Positions 1 to 6,305 of a stretch of DNA of 19,925 bases are shown in pieces; within the stretch, counting starts at the first letter, position 1, and the number at the start of each line of letters is the position of its first letter. Source of the stretch: Candidatus Woesearchaeota archaeon (lineage in GTDB: Archaea; Nanobdellota; Nanobdellia; Woesearchaeales; GW2011-AR4); assembly GCA_016185815.1 (NCBI GenBank), contig JACPMT010000003.1, positions 1-19,925 of the forward strand, read 5' to 3'. The notes under the pieces are model-generated. The model worked only from the letters and a program-made list of their open reading frames with translations, did no database searches and was not told where the DNA came from. Position numbers and translations under genes: made by a program.

Positions 1-1878
1 TGCAGTTACATTCGTTACAATAATTGAAAATACATTTGAGATAGCTGCATCAGCCCCTTTGGCTGCTGTTATATATGTGTATGAAGTGCCGAGGAAATCC
101 TGCGGCGGAATAATAGTTGCTGTGCCGTCTTCAAAAATAATGCTGATATTGTCCTGCTCAAAGTAAGTAAAAACTGCATTTTCAATATTTGAGAAATATT
201 CATTTAATTCAATGGTTGCATTTTTATTGATTAAAATTGTTATGTTTGGAATGTCCTTGATTAAAGCCAATCCTGTTCTATTTGCAGGGGCTATTGTTAT
301 GTTTGAATCGCCTTCAATAAACCCGGGATCATTTGCAGTCAATGTCAATTCATACTGCTGCCCCTCAACTAAATCCTTTATCTTTTCCCAGGTGCCGAAG
401 CAAACTTCGCTGTCATAATCCCATTGTTTGCACTTGAACAGTGAATTTGCGCTTGCAGTCGCTGTTAAAGTTGCCTTTTCAAAATCCAAACCGCCAATGT
501 CAACAGCGTACCTCTTTTTTACATCAACATTTTCTATCAAAATTTCCCTGCCAACATTGTCAATGCCGATGGTTGCTGTCAATGGTTTTGTTATGTCTGC
601 GTTTTCAATCAGCAGCCTGTCTATCACATTTTCTTTTGGCGCAACCTCAATATTGTAATAGTCAGGCTCCACAAATTCCTCTATGATTGCCACGGGCTCG
701 TTGTTTTTGTATAATGTAAAGTTTCCGGAAACCGCTCCATTATCATCTTTGACCGCCAGATTTACAGGCACTTTGCTTATCTCCTCGGCAATCGAGTATG
801 TAAGCACGTCAAGGTTCAAAACAGCATTGTCAATCTCAAAAATGAGCTTGTAGCTTGTTTCATTAAAGCCCTCAAGTATACAAGTGTCAACGCACACATT
901 CTCAAAGTCTATTGATGCAAAATAGTAGCTTGCGCTCAGGTTCTGCCATGGGGAATAATATATTTCAACATATGGCTTTTCATTTCTGACGCCATAATCA
1001 ACATAAATTACCTGCGCGCTTACAACATTGTTTAGTGTTGCTCCATACAGGCCGTAAGTTGAGTAAAACACCTCGTTCCATCTGTCTTTTGAAGGGCCCA
1101 ATCCGACAAAAGCGCAGCATTTCTCGCTTCCGTAGCAGACAGTTGTGCTTTCACCGTCCTCAGCGGAATAAACATCCCATCTTGTGCACAGGTTTGAGTC
1201 GTTTGCATCCCAGCTGAATTGTGAATTTTCAACTGTCAAATCAATAACGCCAGTTGTTGGCTCATAGCCATCATCATTTATGTCATAGGAAGTCCCTTGC
1301 TTATGCTCCAAATTTATTGCGATTGACCTTTCCGGCACGATCAACTTGACTTCTTTTTTGGTTGTTTTATCCCCGTCAGTCGCTGCAAACTCTATTGTTG
1401 CGGTAAAATTATTTCCATCAGGAGTTAATGTAACCAGGCTGTTTTCAATTGTTGCAGCAATTTTTTCAGGCGCTGTTGAGGTGTAAGTTATTGTGTCATT
1501 ATTTTCATCATAAAAGTAATTGTTCAAGTCTATTGTTGTTTTTCCGTAAATAACAAACTCCTCAACATCGGATTTCCAGACAGGAGGCACATTGGGACCT
1601 TTTTCTTTTTCTGGCTTTTCTTCCTTTTCAGCCTGCTTTTCCTCCTTTGTTTCTTTCGCTAGTTTTTCTTTATTAGTTTCATTTATGACATTTGTTTCAG
1701 TTGCTGTTTGATTTTCATTTGATTGTGTTGCCGTTGTTTCATTTGTTGCATTTTCTTCCAGTACAGCGAATCCTGTTATTGAGGCGTTGTTTGAACTGCA
1801 TGATATTAATGCCAATAATGCGATTATTGCAATTAGATAAAACACTGCAATTTTTTTGATTTTCAAATTATCTTTCAT
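1..1878 (-). CDS. Large exported surface protein, lipoprotein-like N-terminus (3' end beyond window)
   Basis: An open frame of 626 codons without a stop runs from ATG at 1878 off the left edge. The N-terminus has lysines, a hydrophobic stretch (about residues 10-26) and a lipobox-like L-I-S-C27, so the mature protein may be lipid-anchored outside the membrane. After C27 come the short motif ITGFAVLE and a linker rich in Asn, Thr, Glu and Lys (about 41-98) with several N-x-T sequons. The rest reads as beta-rich extracellular repeats: 'DLNNYFYDENNDTITY' near residue 110 and 'ELNEYFSNIENAVFTYF' near the edge resemble cadherin-like or dystroglycan-like repeats of archaeal surface proteins. A segment around residues 230-260 has several cysteines. 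The ATG overlaps the stop of the upstream HTH gene (TCAT at 1875-1878), so the two are probably translated together. Exact family and function are unknown. Confidence 0.85.
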   Translation of the reverse strand, partial: MKDNLKIKKIAVFYLIAIIALLALISCSSNNASITGFAVLEENATNETTATQSNENQTATETNVINETNKEKLAKETKEEKQAEKEEKPEKEKGPNVPPVWKSDVEEFVIYGKTTIDLNNYFYDENNDTITYTSTAPEKIAATIENSLVTLTPDGNNFTATIEFAATDGDKTTKKEVKLIVPERSIAINLEHKQGTSYDINDDGYEPTTGVIDLTVENSQFSWDANDSNLCTRWDVYSAEDGESTTVCYGSEKCCAFVGLGPSKDRWNEVFYSTYGLYGATLNNVVSAQVIYVDYGVRNEKPYVEIYYSPWQNLSASYYFASIDFENVCVDTCILEGFNETSYKLIFEIDNAVLNLDVLTYSIAEEISKVPVNLAVKDDNGAVSGNFTLYKNNEPVAIIEEFVEPDYYNIEVAPKENVIDRLLIENADITKPLTATIGIDNVGREILIENVDVKKRYAVDIGGLDFEKATLTATASANSLFKCKQWDYDSEVCFGTWEKIKDLVEGQQYELTLTANDPGFIEGDSNITIAPANRTGLALIKDIPNITILINKNATIELNEYFSNIENAVFTYFEQDNISIIFEDGTATIIPPQDFLGTSYTYITAAKGADAAISNVFSIIVTNVTA

Positions 1879-2384
1879 TTTCTCTTTTTCTTTGCCCTTT
1901 GGTAGACAGTCCAAATGGTTCTATCGTCCCTGTTCAGCAGCACGGCAATGCTGTGGTAATTAAGGCTGAAAGTGTCTTTCAAATAGGAAGCAATATTTTC
2001 AAGAACGCTGATGTTTCTGTCTTTCAATATTGAAACAGGAATAGAATAGGGGGAGATTTCCTCGACAACAAATTTTGCCTCCATTTTTTTCTTTGCATTC
2101 CTGTACGTTACAGCCAATGCGATTTCATTCCTGTTTGTTAAGGAAGCAATTTGCTTGAAGCTGAGAAGCAGATTTTCTCTCAAATATTTTACAATATTTT
2201 CCAGAGAGCTTAAGTAGTCATTTTTAAAGACAGAAATAGGAACCTTGGTTTCTTCTTTTGATGGGAGCTCCAGCAGCTCATTTATCAACTTGGAAATTTG
2301 CTCAGAGGTAAAGCCCTGCTCTTTTAGATAGCTTATAGTACTTAAAACTCTCTTTTCAATTGCCTCGCTACCCTCTTTTGGCAT
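1875..2384 (-). CDS. Tandem helix-turn-helix protein (copy A)
   Basis: A 169-residue basic protein when read from ATG at 2384. A TTG at 2438 would add 18 residues, but the ATG gives an N-terminus more like the paralogue at 6974-7516. It holds two copies of a unit of about 50 residues beginning IP(V/I)S(I/V), continuing with a Leu-rich helix (LSxLExIxxYLK) and ending with a sigma-region-4-like HTH (IAxLLNRDDRTIWxxYxRAKKK). The second unit, at the C-terminus, is canonical (LLNRDDRTIWTVYQRAKKK). The first is degenerate (LTNRNEIALAVTY), suggesting it has lost or changed its DNA contacts. Its stop overlaps the start of the surface-protein gene by ATGA. I infer a DNA-binding regulator linked to surface-protein expression; no named family is certain. 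Confidence 0.8.
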   Translation of the reverse strand: MPKEGSEAIEKRVLSTISYLKEQGFTSEQISKLINELLELPSKEETKVPISVFKNDYLSSLENIVKYLRENLLLSFKQIASLTNRNEIALAVTYRNAKKKMEAKFVVEEISPYSIPVSILKDRNISVLENIASYLKDTFSLNYHSIAVLLNRDDRTIWTVYQRAKKKRK

Positions 2385-2460
2385 ATTTCTTTTATCTAAG
2401 CATGAGCAAGCAAAATCCCCAGGGCCTGCAGGTGTCAAGAATTAGAGACTAGTCAATAAT

Positions 2461-2520
2461 GCTGCAAACCATAATTTAGCGCAAAAATCAACTGCAAACC
2501 CAAATTTAGCGCAAAAATAT
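2461..2520. repeat. Two tandem 30-bp repeats upstream of HTH gene A
   Basis: Units at 2461-2490 and 2491-2520 match at 25 of 30 positions and share the cores CTGCAAACC and TTTAGCGCAAAAAT. They lie about 80 bp upstream of the ATG of tandem-HTH gene A, so they could be paired binding sites. They also account for the repetitive C-terminus of a spurious frame here. Confidence 0.7.
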
Positions 2521-2834
2521 CTATATTATGTAAGTATATATATCTGGAAATAAAACTATTACCTATCATTAAGATATACCTTGTAAGTAACCAGTATTTA
2601 AAGCTTTCGAAATCTTTAGATTTTGAATAGCCCAAAAATCCAAGCCTGAAAATCTTTGTGAATTTTATGGCTTTGTTATTGCAAATAAGATTTACACTCT
2701 TTGTCAATCATATAGAAATAATAAACCTCATTAAATATGTTCAAATATGGTTTTCATAGACTTAACTATTATAAGCTAAATTATAAGATTTATGCAGGCT
2801 ATTAAAGGCAATGCAATTAAGTGAGTCCTTGGTT

Positions 2835-2861
2835 CTTAATAGAGCTGTAAACAGCATTAAG
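2835..2861. repeat. Bulged inverted repeat (CTTAAT/ATTAAG with GCTGT/ACAGC)
   Basis: CTTAAT (2835-2840) pairs with ATTAAG (2856-2861), and inside it GCTGT (2844-2848) pairs with ACAGC (2851-2855), leaving a three-base bulge and a two-base loop. The AGCTGTAAA core is shared with the 21-bp repeat at 3191 and 3358. Confidence 0.5.
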
Positions 2862-3027
2862 GTTTCTCGTTATTAATCACGAAACTATCCTTCTTCTAAA
2901 TCTATTCTAAAGCTAAAGTGCATCTGCTTCCAAGCATCAAAGCTTATAGCATTCTTCTAAACTAAATTGTGTTGCTTATGTTATTTTGCGTGCTTTTGTA
3001 GATAATTATGCCTGTGCAGTTATTCAT

Positions 3028-3108
3028 AGCTTCATTCAAATGAACATTCAAATATTTATTCAAATAGAATTAATATTATATAAGTTTTTATATATAATAT
3101 GTAAGTAT
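3028..3108. repeat. 81-bp direct repeat, copy 1, with three 12-bp iterons
   Basis: Matches 3799-3879 at 80 of 81 positions (only 3056 differs). It starts with three head-to-tail 12-bp units: CATTCAAATGAA (3033), CATTCAAATATT (3045) and TATTCAAATAGA (3057). It then has a perfect 10-bp inverted repeat, ATATTATATA (3073-3082) and TATATAATAT (3091-3100), and ends with TATGTAAGTAT. Iterons beside an AT-rich inverted repeat are typical of replication or repressor-binding sites. Confidence 0.85.
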
Positions 3109-3190
3109 CTATCCTAGAAAATTTAAACTCTGATTTTGTGCGCACATAATGCTTAGAAAACCAATATATGTTCTAGAATCCATGCCTAAA

Positions 3191-3378
3191 CTTATTGAGA
3201 ATAGCTGTAAAAGAGCATTAAAATGGAGCCTGTAAACTTTGTCCATTTATAAAATTTAGATGAGCTAAAACTATAAGTGTTACAACACCTATCACATAAA
3301 ATTATATTATTGCTAAAAAATATTATTATTTAGTCAATAATAAATGTTATATCTATTCTTATTGAGAATAGCTGTAAA
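3191..3378. repeat. 21-bp exact direct repeat pair (3191-3211, 3358-3378)
   Basis: Both copies contain CTTATTGAGAATAGCTGTAA followed by A, 167 bp apart, inside the noncoding block between the two 81-bp repeats. Function unknown. Confidence 0.7.
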
Positions 3379-3701
3379 TAATAAACATGCAAACACTTTG
3401 CATAACTCTAAGAACATCACCAAAATGCATAAAAATTATTGAAATATTATATTCTATAACAATCACATCGCTTATTTTTTTTATGCCTATAATTATAAGT
3501 GTTTACATTATAATAACTATTCCAATATATATTTTTAATAATAATCATTATATCATTATGTTTTATGTTTATAACAGTTCAAATATGTTCTGTAAAAACT
3601 GATTCCAGCTAGATTTGATGTAGCTATCAAATTTAATTATAAACATTATAACAATTATCATATTTTTAGTATTTTTTAAAACTATTGTTTATATTGTTTA
3701 T

Positions 3702-3765
3702 CTAGGTTCTAACTTTCAGGCTTTTCTTTAAAGAAAATCCTGATAATCTTAAAAGCGTAACCTAG
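3702..3765. other. Strong compound hairpin, possible small RNA or terminator
   Basis: CTAGGTT (3702-3708) pairs with AACCTAG (3759-3765). Inside, TCAGG (3716-3720) and CCTGA (3739-3743) flank the perfect 16-bp palindrome TTTTCTTTAAAGAAAA (3722-3737) with one C/T mismatch. A short T-run follows at 3767-3772. The structure ends 33 bp before the second 81-bp repeat. Confidence 0.5.
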
Positions 3766-3798
3766 TATTTTTGCTCTTGTGTAAAATTTTTGAATTGA

Positions 3799-3879
3799 AG
3801 CTTCATTCAAATGAACATTCAAATATCTATTCAAATAGAATTAATATTATATAAGTTTTTATATATAATATGTAAGTAT
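3799..3879. repeat. 81-bp direct repeat, copy 2, with three 12-bp iterons
   Basis: Second copy of the element at 3028-3108, with one substitution (3827). Iterons are at 3804, 3816 and 3828; the AT-rich inverted repeat and TATGTAAGTAT (3869-3879) are preserved. It lies about 80 bp beyond the 3' end of the VapB-like gene. Confidence 0.85.
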
Positions 3880-3958
3880 TTTATAAGTATATGAGATTAG
3901 AGTTAAGTTTATTGCCTAATTGCTAAGTAGCTCCAAAAAACAGACTAAAGCCAAATGC

Positions 3959-4147
3959 TCAAAGGTTGTCTATTTCATCAGAAGAGTTATCTGCTTCATA
4001 GGAAGAATCCTGGGAGCTTCCAAGCTCCTGCTGCAATTCAGGCTTAAGCAGCTTTTTAATGACATCCTCGTAGCTTTCTCCTTTCCTGCCCTTGCTCTTG
4101 AGCCAGTCATGAAATTCCTTGCTTATTGGTATTGTAGTTATAGCCAT
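3959..4147 (-). CDS. Small VapB/RHH-type antitoxin-like protein, no toxin beside it
   Basis: A 62-residue protein. Residues 1-34 (TIPISKEFHDWLKSKGRKG, then ESYEDVIKKLL) match the pattern of archaeal VapB-type or ribbon-helix-helix antitoxins: a short beta strand, a helix, then G-E-S-Y-x-D-V-I-x-x-L-L. The C-terminal half is acidic and Ser/Asp-rich, as in tails that cap a toxin. The ATG at 4147 is 27 bases from the centre of a TATA box on the minus strand (4171-4180), so the message is probably leaderless. It is divergent from the winged-helix gene at 4247, sharing a 99-bp promoter region. No PIN-domain or other toxin gene follows it; what follows is the repeat-rich noncoding block. It may be an orphan antitoxin or a small transcription factor. 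Confidence 0.7.
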   Translation of the reverse strand: MAITTIPISKEFHDWLKSKGRKGESYEDVIKKLLKPELQQELGSSQDSSYEADNSSDEIDNL

Positions 4148-4170
4148 GACAACTATAATTTTTATAACTA

Positions 4171-4235
4171 CTATATTTATTTTTCTATTTTGCGATTATT
4201 GCCAATAACAAAAAATATTTATATCCATTCAAATG
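4171..4235. promoter_or_regulatory. Divergent promoter region with CATTCAAATG site
   Basis: A TATA box for the leftward gene is at 4171-4180 and one for the rightward gene at 4214-4223. CATTCAAATG (4226-4235) lies between the rightward TATA box and the ATG at 4247, where a bound repressor would block initiation. The same word forms the first iteron of both 81-bp repeats and recurs on the other strand at 4517-4526 and 4972-4981. Confidence 0.55.
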
Positions 4236-4246
4236 AGGTTAAGTAA

Positions 4247-4705
4247 ATGGCTAAAATTAACCTGCCTAAGGATATGCTGCAAAAGGAGACTTTCAAAACA
4301 CTGCCTGCCAAAGAGAAGGAAGAATACCTAAGCAATCTGCTGAAAAAGGTGCTGGACATTAATCCGGAAGGTGTTACAATCTCACAGATAAAAGAGGCAA
4401 CAGGCTTAACATATTCCACAATATGGCATCATCTTGAAGTATTAAGCTGCACAGCTCAGGCTCTTAAAGTGTCGCATGGAAATATAGATGTTTATTACCC
4501 ATCTGGAAAAGTTGATCATTTGAATGACTATGCCAAGGGCAAAGCCCTCTATGCAGTAAGCACAGTTGAAAACAGCCAAGGAAAGTTTGTCTGCATCCAT
4601 GAAAAGAAGGAAAATCGCTCAGGCAACCAAAGAGTTTGCAGCGGCGTATCTGTGCCGATAGAGCTAATAGACAACCTTGTTAAAACGCTTGGCAAAGTTA
4701 AATAG
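4247..4705 (+). CDS. Winged-helix transcriptional regulator
   Basis: A 152-residue protein with a winged HTH at about residues 28-88. Helix 2 is VTISQIKEATG, the recognition helix is TYSTIWHHLEVL, and the wing is ALKVSHGNIDVYYP, in the general style of ArsR/MarR-like archaeal regulators. A small C-terminal domain (about 99-150) has two cysteines (C116, C131) and may sense a ligand or dimerise; no metal-binding cluster of ArsR type is evident. TATA at 4214-4223 and ATG at 4247 suggest a leaderless message. The CATTCAAATG word in its promoter suggests autoregulation (inference). Its stop is seven bases before, and in the same frame as, the next short gene, suggesting one transcript. Confidence 0.8.
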   Translation: MAKINLPKDMLQKETFKTLPAKEKEEYLSNLLKKVLDINPEGVTISQIKEATGLTYSTIWHHLEVLSCTAQALKVSHGNIDVYYPSGKVDHLNDYAKGKALYAVSTVENSQGKFVCIHEKKENRSGNQRVCSGVSVPIELIDNLVKTLGKVK

Positions 4706-4711
4706 TCTCAT

Positions 4712-5001
4712 TTGAACGAGGTCATTAATCAATTAAAAGAATTTGACATATTATATGATAATACCCCATATCATTTTGCGTATAATTTTGACCTTGTGAA
4801 GAACATTTTTGGAAAATTCCTGCGCATACAAAGGCTGAGGGAAAGCAGAAGCGAAGCCCATAATACCAGGGCAGGCATTATAGTGCCTTGCTGCCTTGCG
4901 TGCCTTGCTATCTTGTAGACAAGTTTGCTGACCATTTGATAAAGATCAGAAGAAAGCATTTGACAGATAAGCATTTGAATGAGCATAAAGATAAAGATTA
5001 A
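4712..5001 (+). pseudogene. Short gene apparently frame-broken in an 8-bp repeat
   Basis: From TTG at 4712 an open frame encodes 68 residues (beginning NEVINQLKEFDILYDNT) and stops at 4916-4918. A second frame reads on from there (VDKFADHLIKIRRKHL, ending NEHKDKD) to TAA at 4999-5001, with normal protein-like composition. Between them are three copies of TGCCTTGC (4884-4891, 4892-4899, 4901-4908). Removing one 8-bp unit joins the two frames into about 93 residues containing a C-V-P-C motif. It may be a decayed gene, a repeat-slippage switch, or a short real gene plus chance sequence. It follows the winged-helix gene by seven bases. The family is not recognised. Confidence 0.4.
4884..4908. repeat. 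Three 8-bp TGCCTTGC repeats inside a coding frame
   Basis: Units at 4884, 4892 and 4901, with one extra G at 4900. As 8 is not a multiple of 3, gain or loss of a unit changes the reading frame downstream. Confidence 0.7.
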
Positions 5002-5008
5002 AAGATGC

Positions 5009-5284
5009 TTATCCTGCTATATTCAAATAAACCCCAAAGCTGGCAGTTGCAGCCTTTCCTTCTTTTTTGTCATTGTTTCTGGAATCTTCAATAATGTGAT
5101 TTTGCTCAGGCATTACAATACTTGCTTTGGCTTCATTGCTGATAGCGCTATTTAGGCTGTCTAAGCTTAAAGTGTCATTGCCTGCATTAACGCTTTCATT
5201 TGCCGTTTCTTCTGCAGCATTAACAATAAGCAAAAATAAGATGGAAAATAATGCTGTAACTAACAAATTTGTTTTTCTTAACAA
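5009..5284 (-). CDS. Small secreted protein
   Basis: A 91-residue protein with a clear signal peptide: L-R-K at the N-terminus, a hydrophobic core LLVTALFSILFLLIV, then N-A-A as a plausible cleavage site near residue 24. The mature part is acidic and rich in Asn, Ser and Glu, with no recognised domain, ending in SFGVYLNIAG. The only usable start is TTG at 5284, since the frame is closed by TAA 21 bases upstream. That start lies in the arm of a 13-bp inverted repeat, with a G-rich run (GGGGGCGG on the minus strand) in its loop that may act as ribosome site. It is the last gene of the leftward surface-protein cluster, 73 bp from its neighbour, with a weak TATA-like TTAAATAAG near 5320. Function unknown. 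Confidence 0.6.
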   Translation of the reverse strand: MLRKTNLLVTALFSILFLLIVNAAEETANESVNAGNDTLSLDSLNSAISNEAKASIVMPEQNHIIEDSRNNDKKEGKAATASFGVYLNIAG

Positions 5285-5312
5285 ACAACCGCCCCCAAAT
5301 TGTTAAGAAAAA
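5272..5312 (-). promoter_or_regulatory. 13-bp perfect inverted repeat over a TTG start
   Basis: TTTTTCTTAACAA (5272-5284) and TTGTTAAGAAAAA (5300-5312) are exact inverted copies around a 15-base C-rich loop. The TTG start of the small secreted protein is in one arm and the only ribosome-site-like G-run is in the loop, so folding of the message, or a protein bound to the DNA, could control this gene. Confidence 0.55.
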
Positions 5313-5357
5313 AGCCTTATTTAAGAATTTATCTTGGTTGATTAGGAAAAAACACCA

Positions 5358-6242
5358 TTACTTGATTTTCTCCTTAATCCTTTTCTTGTCTTTTTCATAA
5401 GATTCCTTGGAGATGAACCCTGCCTTGTAGGCTGTCTCCAGGGCCTTTAGCTCTTTTTCCAATTTTTTCGCCTTCTCTTCCGGCACTTTTTCCTTTAATT
5501 CGGCAATTTTTTGTTTTTTCTTTAACGCCCTTAAGCCGTAAGTTGATAAAATAAACGCAATTGCCAATGCGGCTACAACAGCAACTCCAATCAGGTAATA
5601 CTTTAATTCTGGCGAATATTTGTACCTGGACTTGACTTCAAAAGTGTCAGAGCCTGTCCCGGCTATGACATCAGTGGATACCTCTACAAATGCAGCATAA
5701 GTCCCTGGCTTTATCTCGGCAGGTATCAATAATTTTCTTACGAATTTTGCCTGTGTTTCAATAAATATCGTTTCCTCCTCGCTTGCCACCAGATTCTCTT
5801 TAGCGTCTTTTATTGAATACTTGACATTGACATTGCCTGAGCCAAAACCCCTCAAATTAGTCAGTTCAATCTGTATCAGTATCTCTTCTCCCTGGAATAT
5901 GCTTTTGTATTCAGGAAGGACATGAATGCCTATGTCAAACAGCTGCTTTGTGCTGTCAAACAAAAGGTACTTGCTGCCGTTTTTTTCAATGTAAACCTTT
6001 GCAGTTCCATTGGAGGTTACAGAGCCGGTTGCCTTAAGCGACCTAATGCTGCCCGGATTTTTTACATTCCATTCATAATCGCCGCTTTCATTCACCTGCA
6101 AATTCAGGCTTTCACTGAAAATAGTTTCTTTGCCCTGGATAACCTTGCCTGTAATTCCAGGCTTCTGAAATAAGAAAATGCCTAAAAAAATCAAGGCTAT
6201 TATCAGAATAACAGCAGACCCGGGAATTTTTTGCTTCGTCAT
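5358..6242 (-). CDS. Membrane protein with duplicated external domain, Ig-like domain and SHOCT-like tail
   Basis: A 294-residue protein. A membrane segment (about 9-26) is followed by the ITGKVI motif. A small external domain (about 40-96: ESLNLQVNESGDYEWNV, later KVYIEKNGSKYLL) is shared with the next gene upstream. Then comes a beta-sandwich of the kind seen in archaeal cell-surface proteins (about 105-203), a second membrane segment (214-236), a charged coiled coil and a C-terminal element (LETAYKAGFISKESYEKDKKRI) resembling SHOCT domains. Both termini are thus probably inside and the beta domains outside. An AGGTG-like ribosome site lies 13 bases before the ATG. It is third in a leftward set with the tandem-HTH gene and the coiled-coil membrane gene, 63 bp behind the latter. 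Function unknown; a surface sensor or adhesin is possible. Confidence 0.8.
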   Translation of the reverse strand: MTKQKIPGSAVILIIALIFLGIFLFQKPGITGKVIQGKETIFSESLNLQVNESGDYEWNVKNPGSIRSLKATGSVTSNGTAKVYIEKNGSKYLLFDSTKQLFDIGIHVLPEYKSIFQGEEILIQIELTNLRGFGSGNVNVKYSIKDAKENLVASEEETIFIETQAKFVRKLLIPAEIKPGTYAAFVEVSTDVIAGTGSDTFEVKSRYKYSPELKYYLIGVAVVAALAIAFILSTYGLRALKKKQKIAELKEKVPEEKAKKLEKELKALETAYKAGFISKESYEKDKKRIKEKIK

Positions 6243-6305
6243 TCTCTTTTTTACGCACCTTTTTTAATCTTAATTTCAAAGGTTAATAAAATTTTGTATT
6301 TTTGC

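Larger units (their letters stand above)
2385..3958. other. Long AT-rich region without convincing genes; repeats and hairpins
   Basis: About 1.5 kb with no protein that looks real: the frames present give low-complexity Ile/Tyr/Asn peptides. It contains the 30-bp tandem repeats, an 81-bp direct repeat pair with internal iterons, three copies of TATGTAAGTAT (2527, 3098, 3869), a 21-bp exact repeat (3191-3211 and 3358-3378) and several inverted repeats (2610-2623, 2835-2861, 3610-3635, 3702-3765). Such density is unusual for a compact archaeal genome. It could hold noncoding RNAs, a regulatory or replication-origin-type region, or the remains of a mobile element. No tRNA or rRNA was recognised. 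Confidence 0.6.

Noticed and set aside
2425..2453. CCTGCAGG and ACTAGT rare palindromes near the start of HTH gene A
   Set aside because: Single palindromes of 8 and 6 bases with no further structure; most likely chance.
2453..2707. 84-codon minus-strand frame with a repetitive C-terminus
   Set aside because: It needs a TTG start, and its end is a translation of the 30-bp tandem repeats (FALNxGLQ twice). No protein-like features.
3387..3602. 71-codon frame giving a hydrophobic Ile/Tyr-rich peptide
   Set aside because: Composition is what random AT-rich DNA gives; there is no ribosome site, and it overlaps part of the 21-bp repeat region. Not called as a gene.
2461..3879. Possible CRISPR array
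   Set aside because: The repeats come in pairs of different kinds, without regular spacers between three or more equal units, and no cas gene is present.
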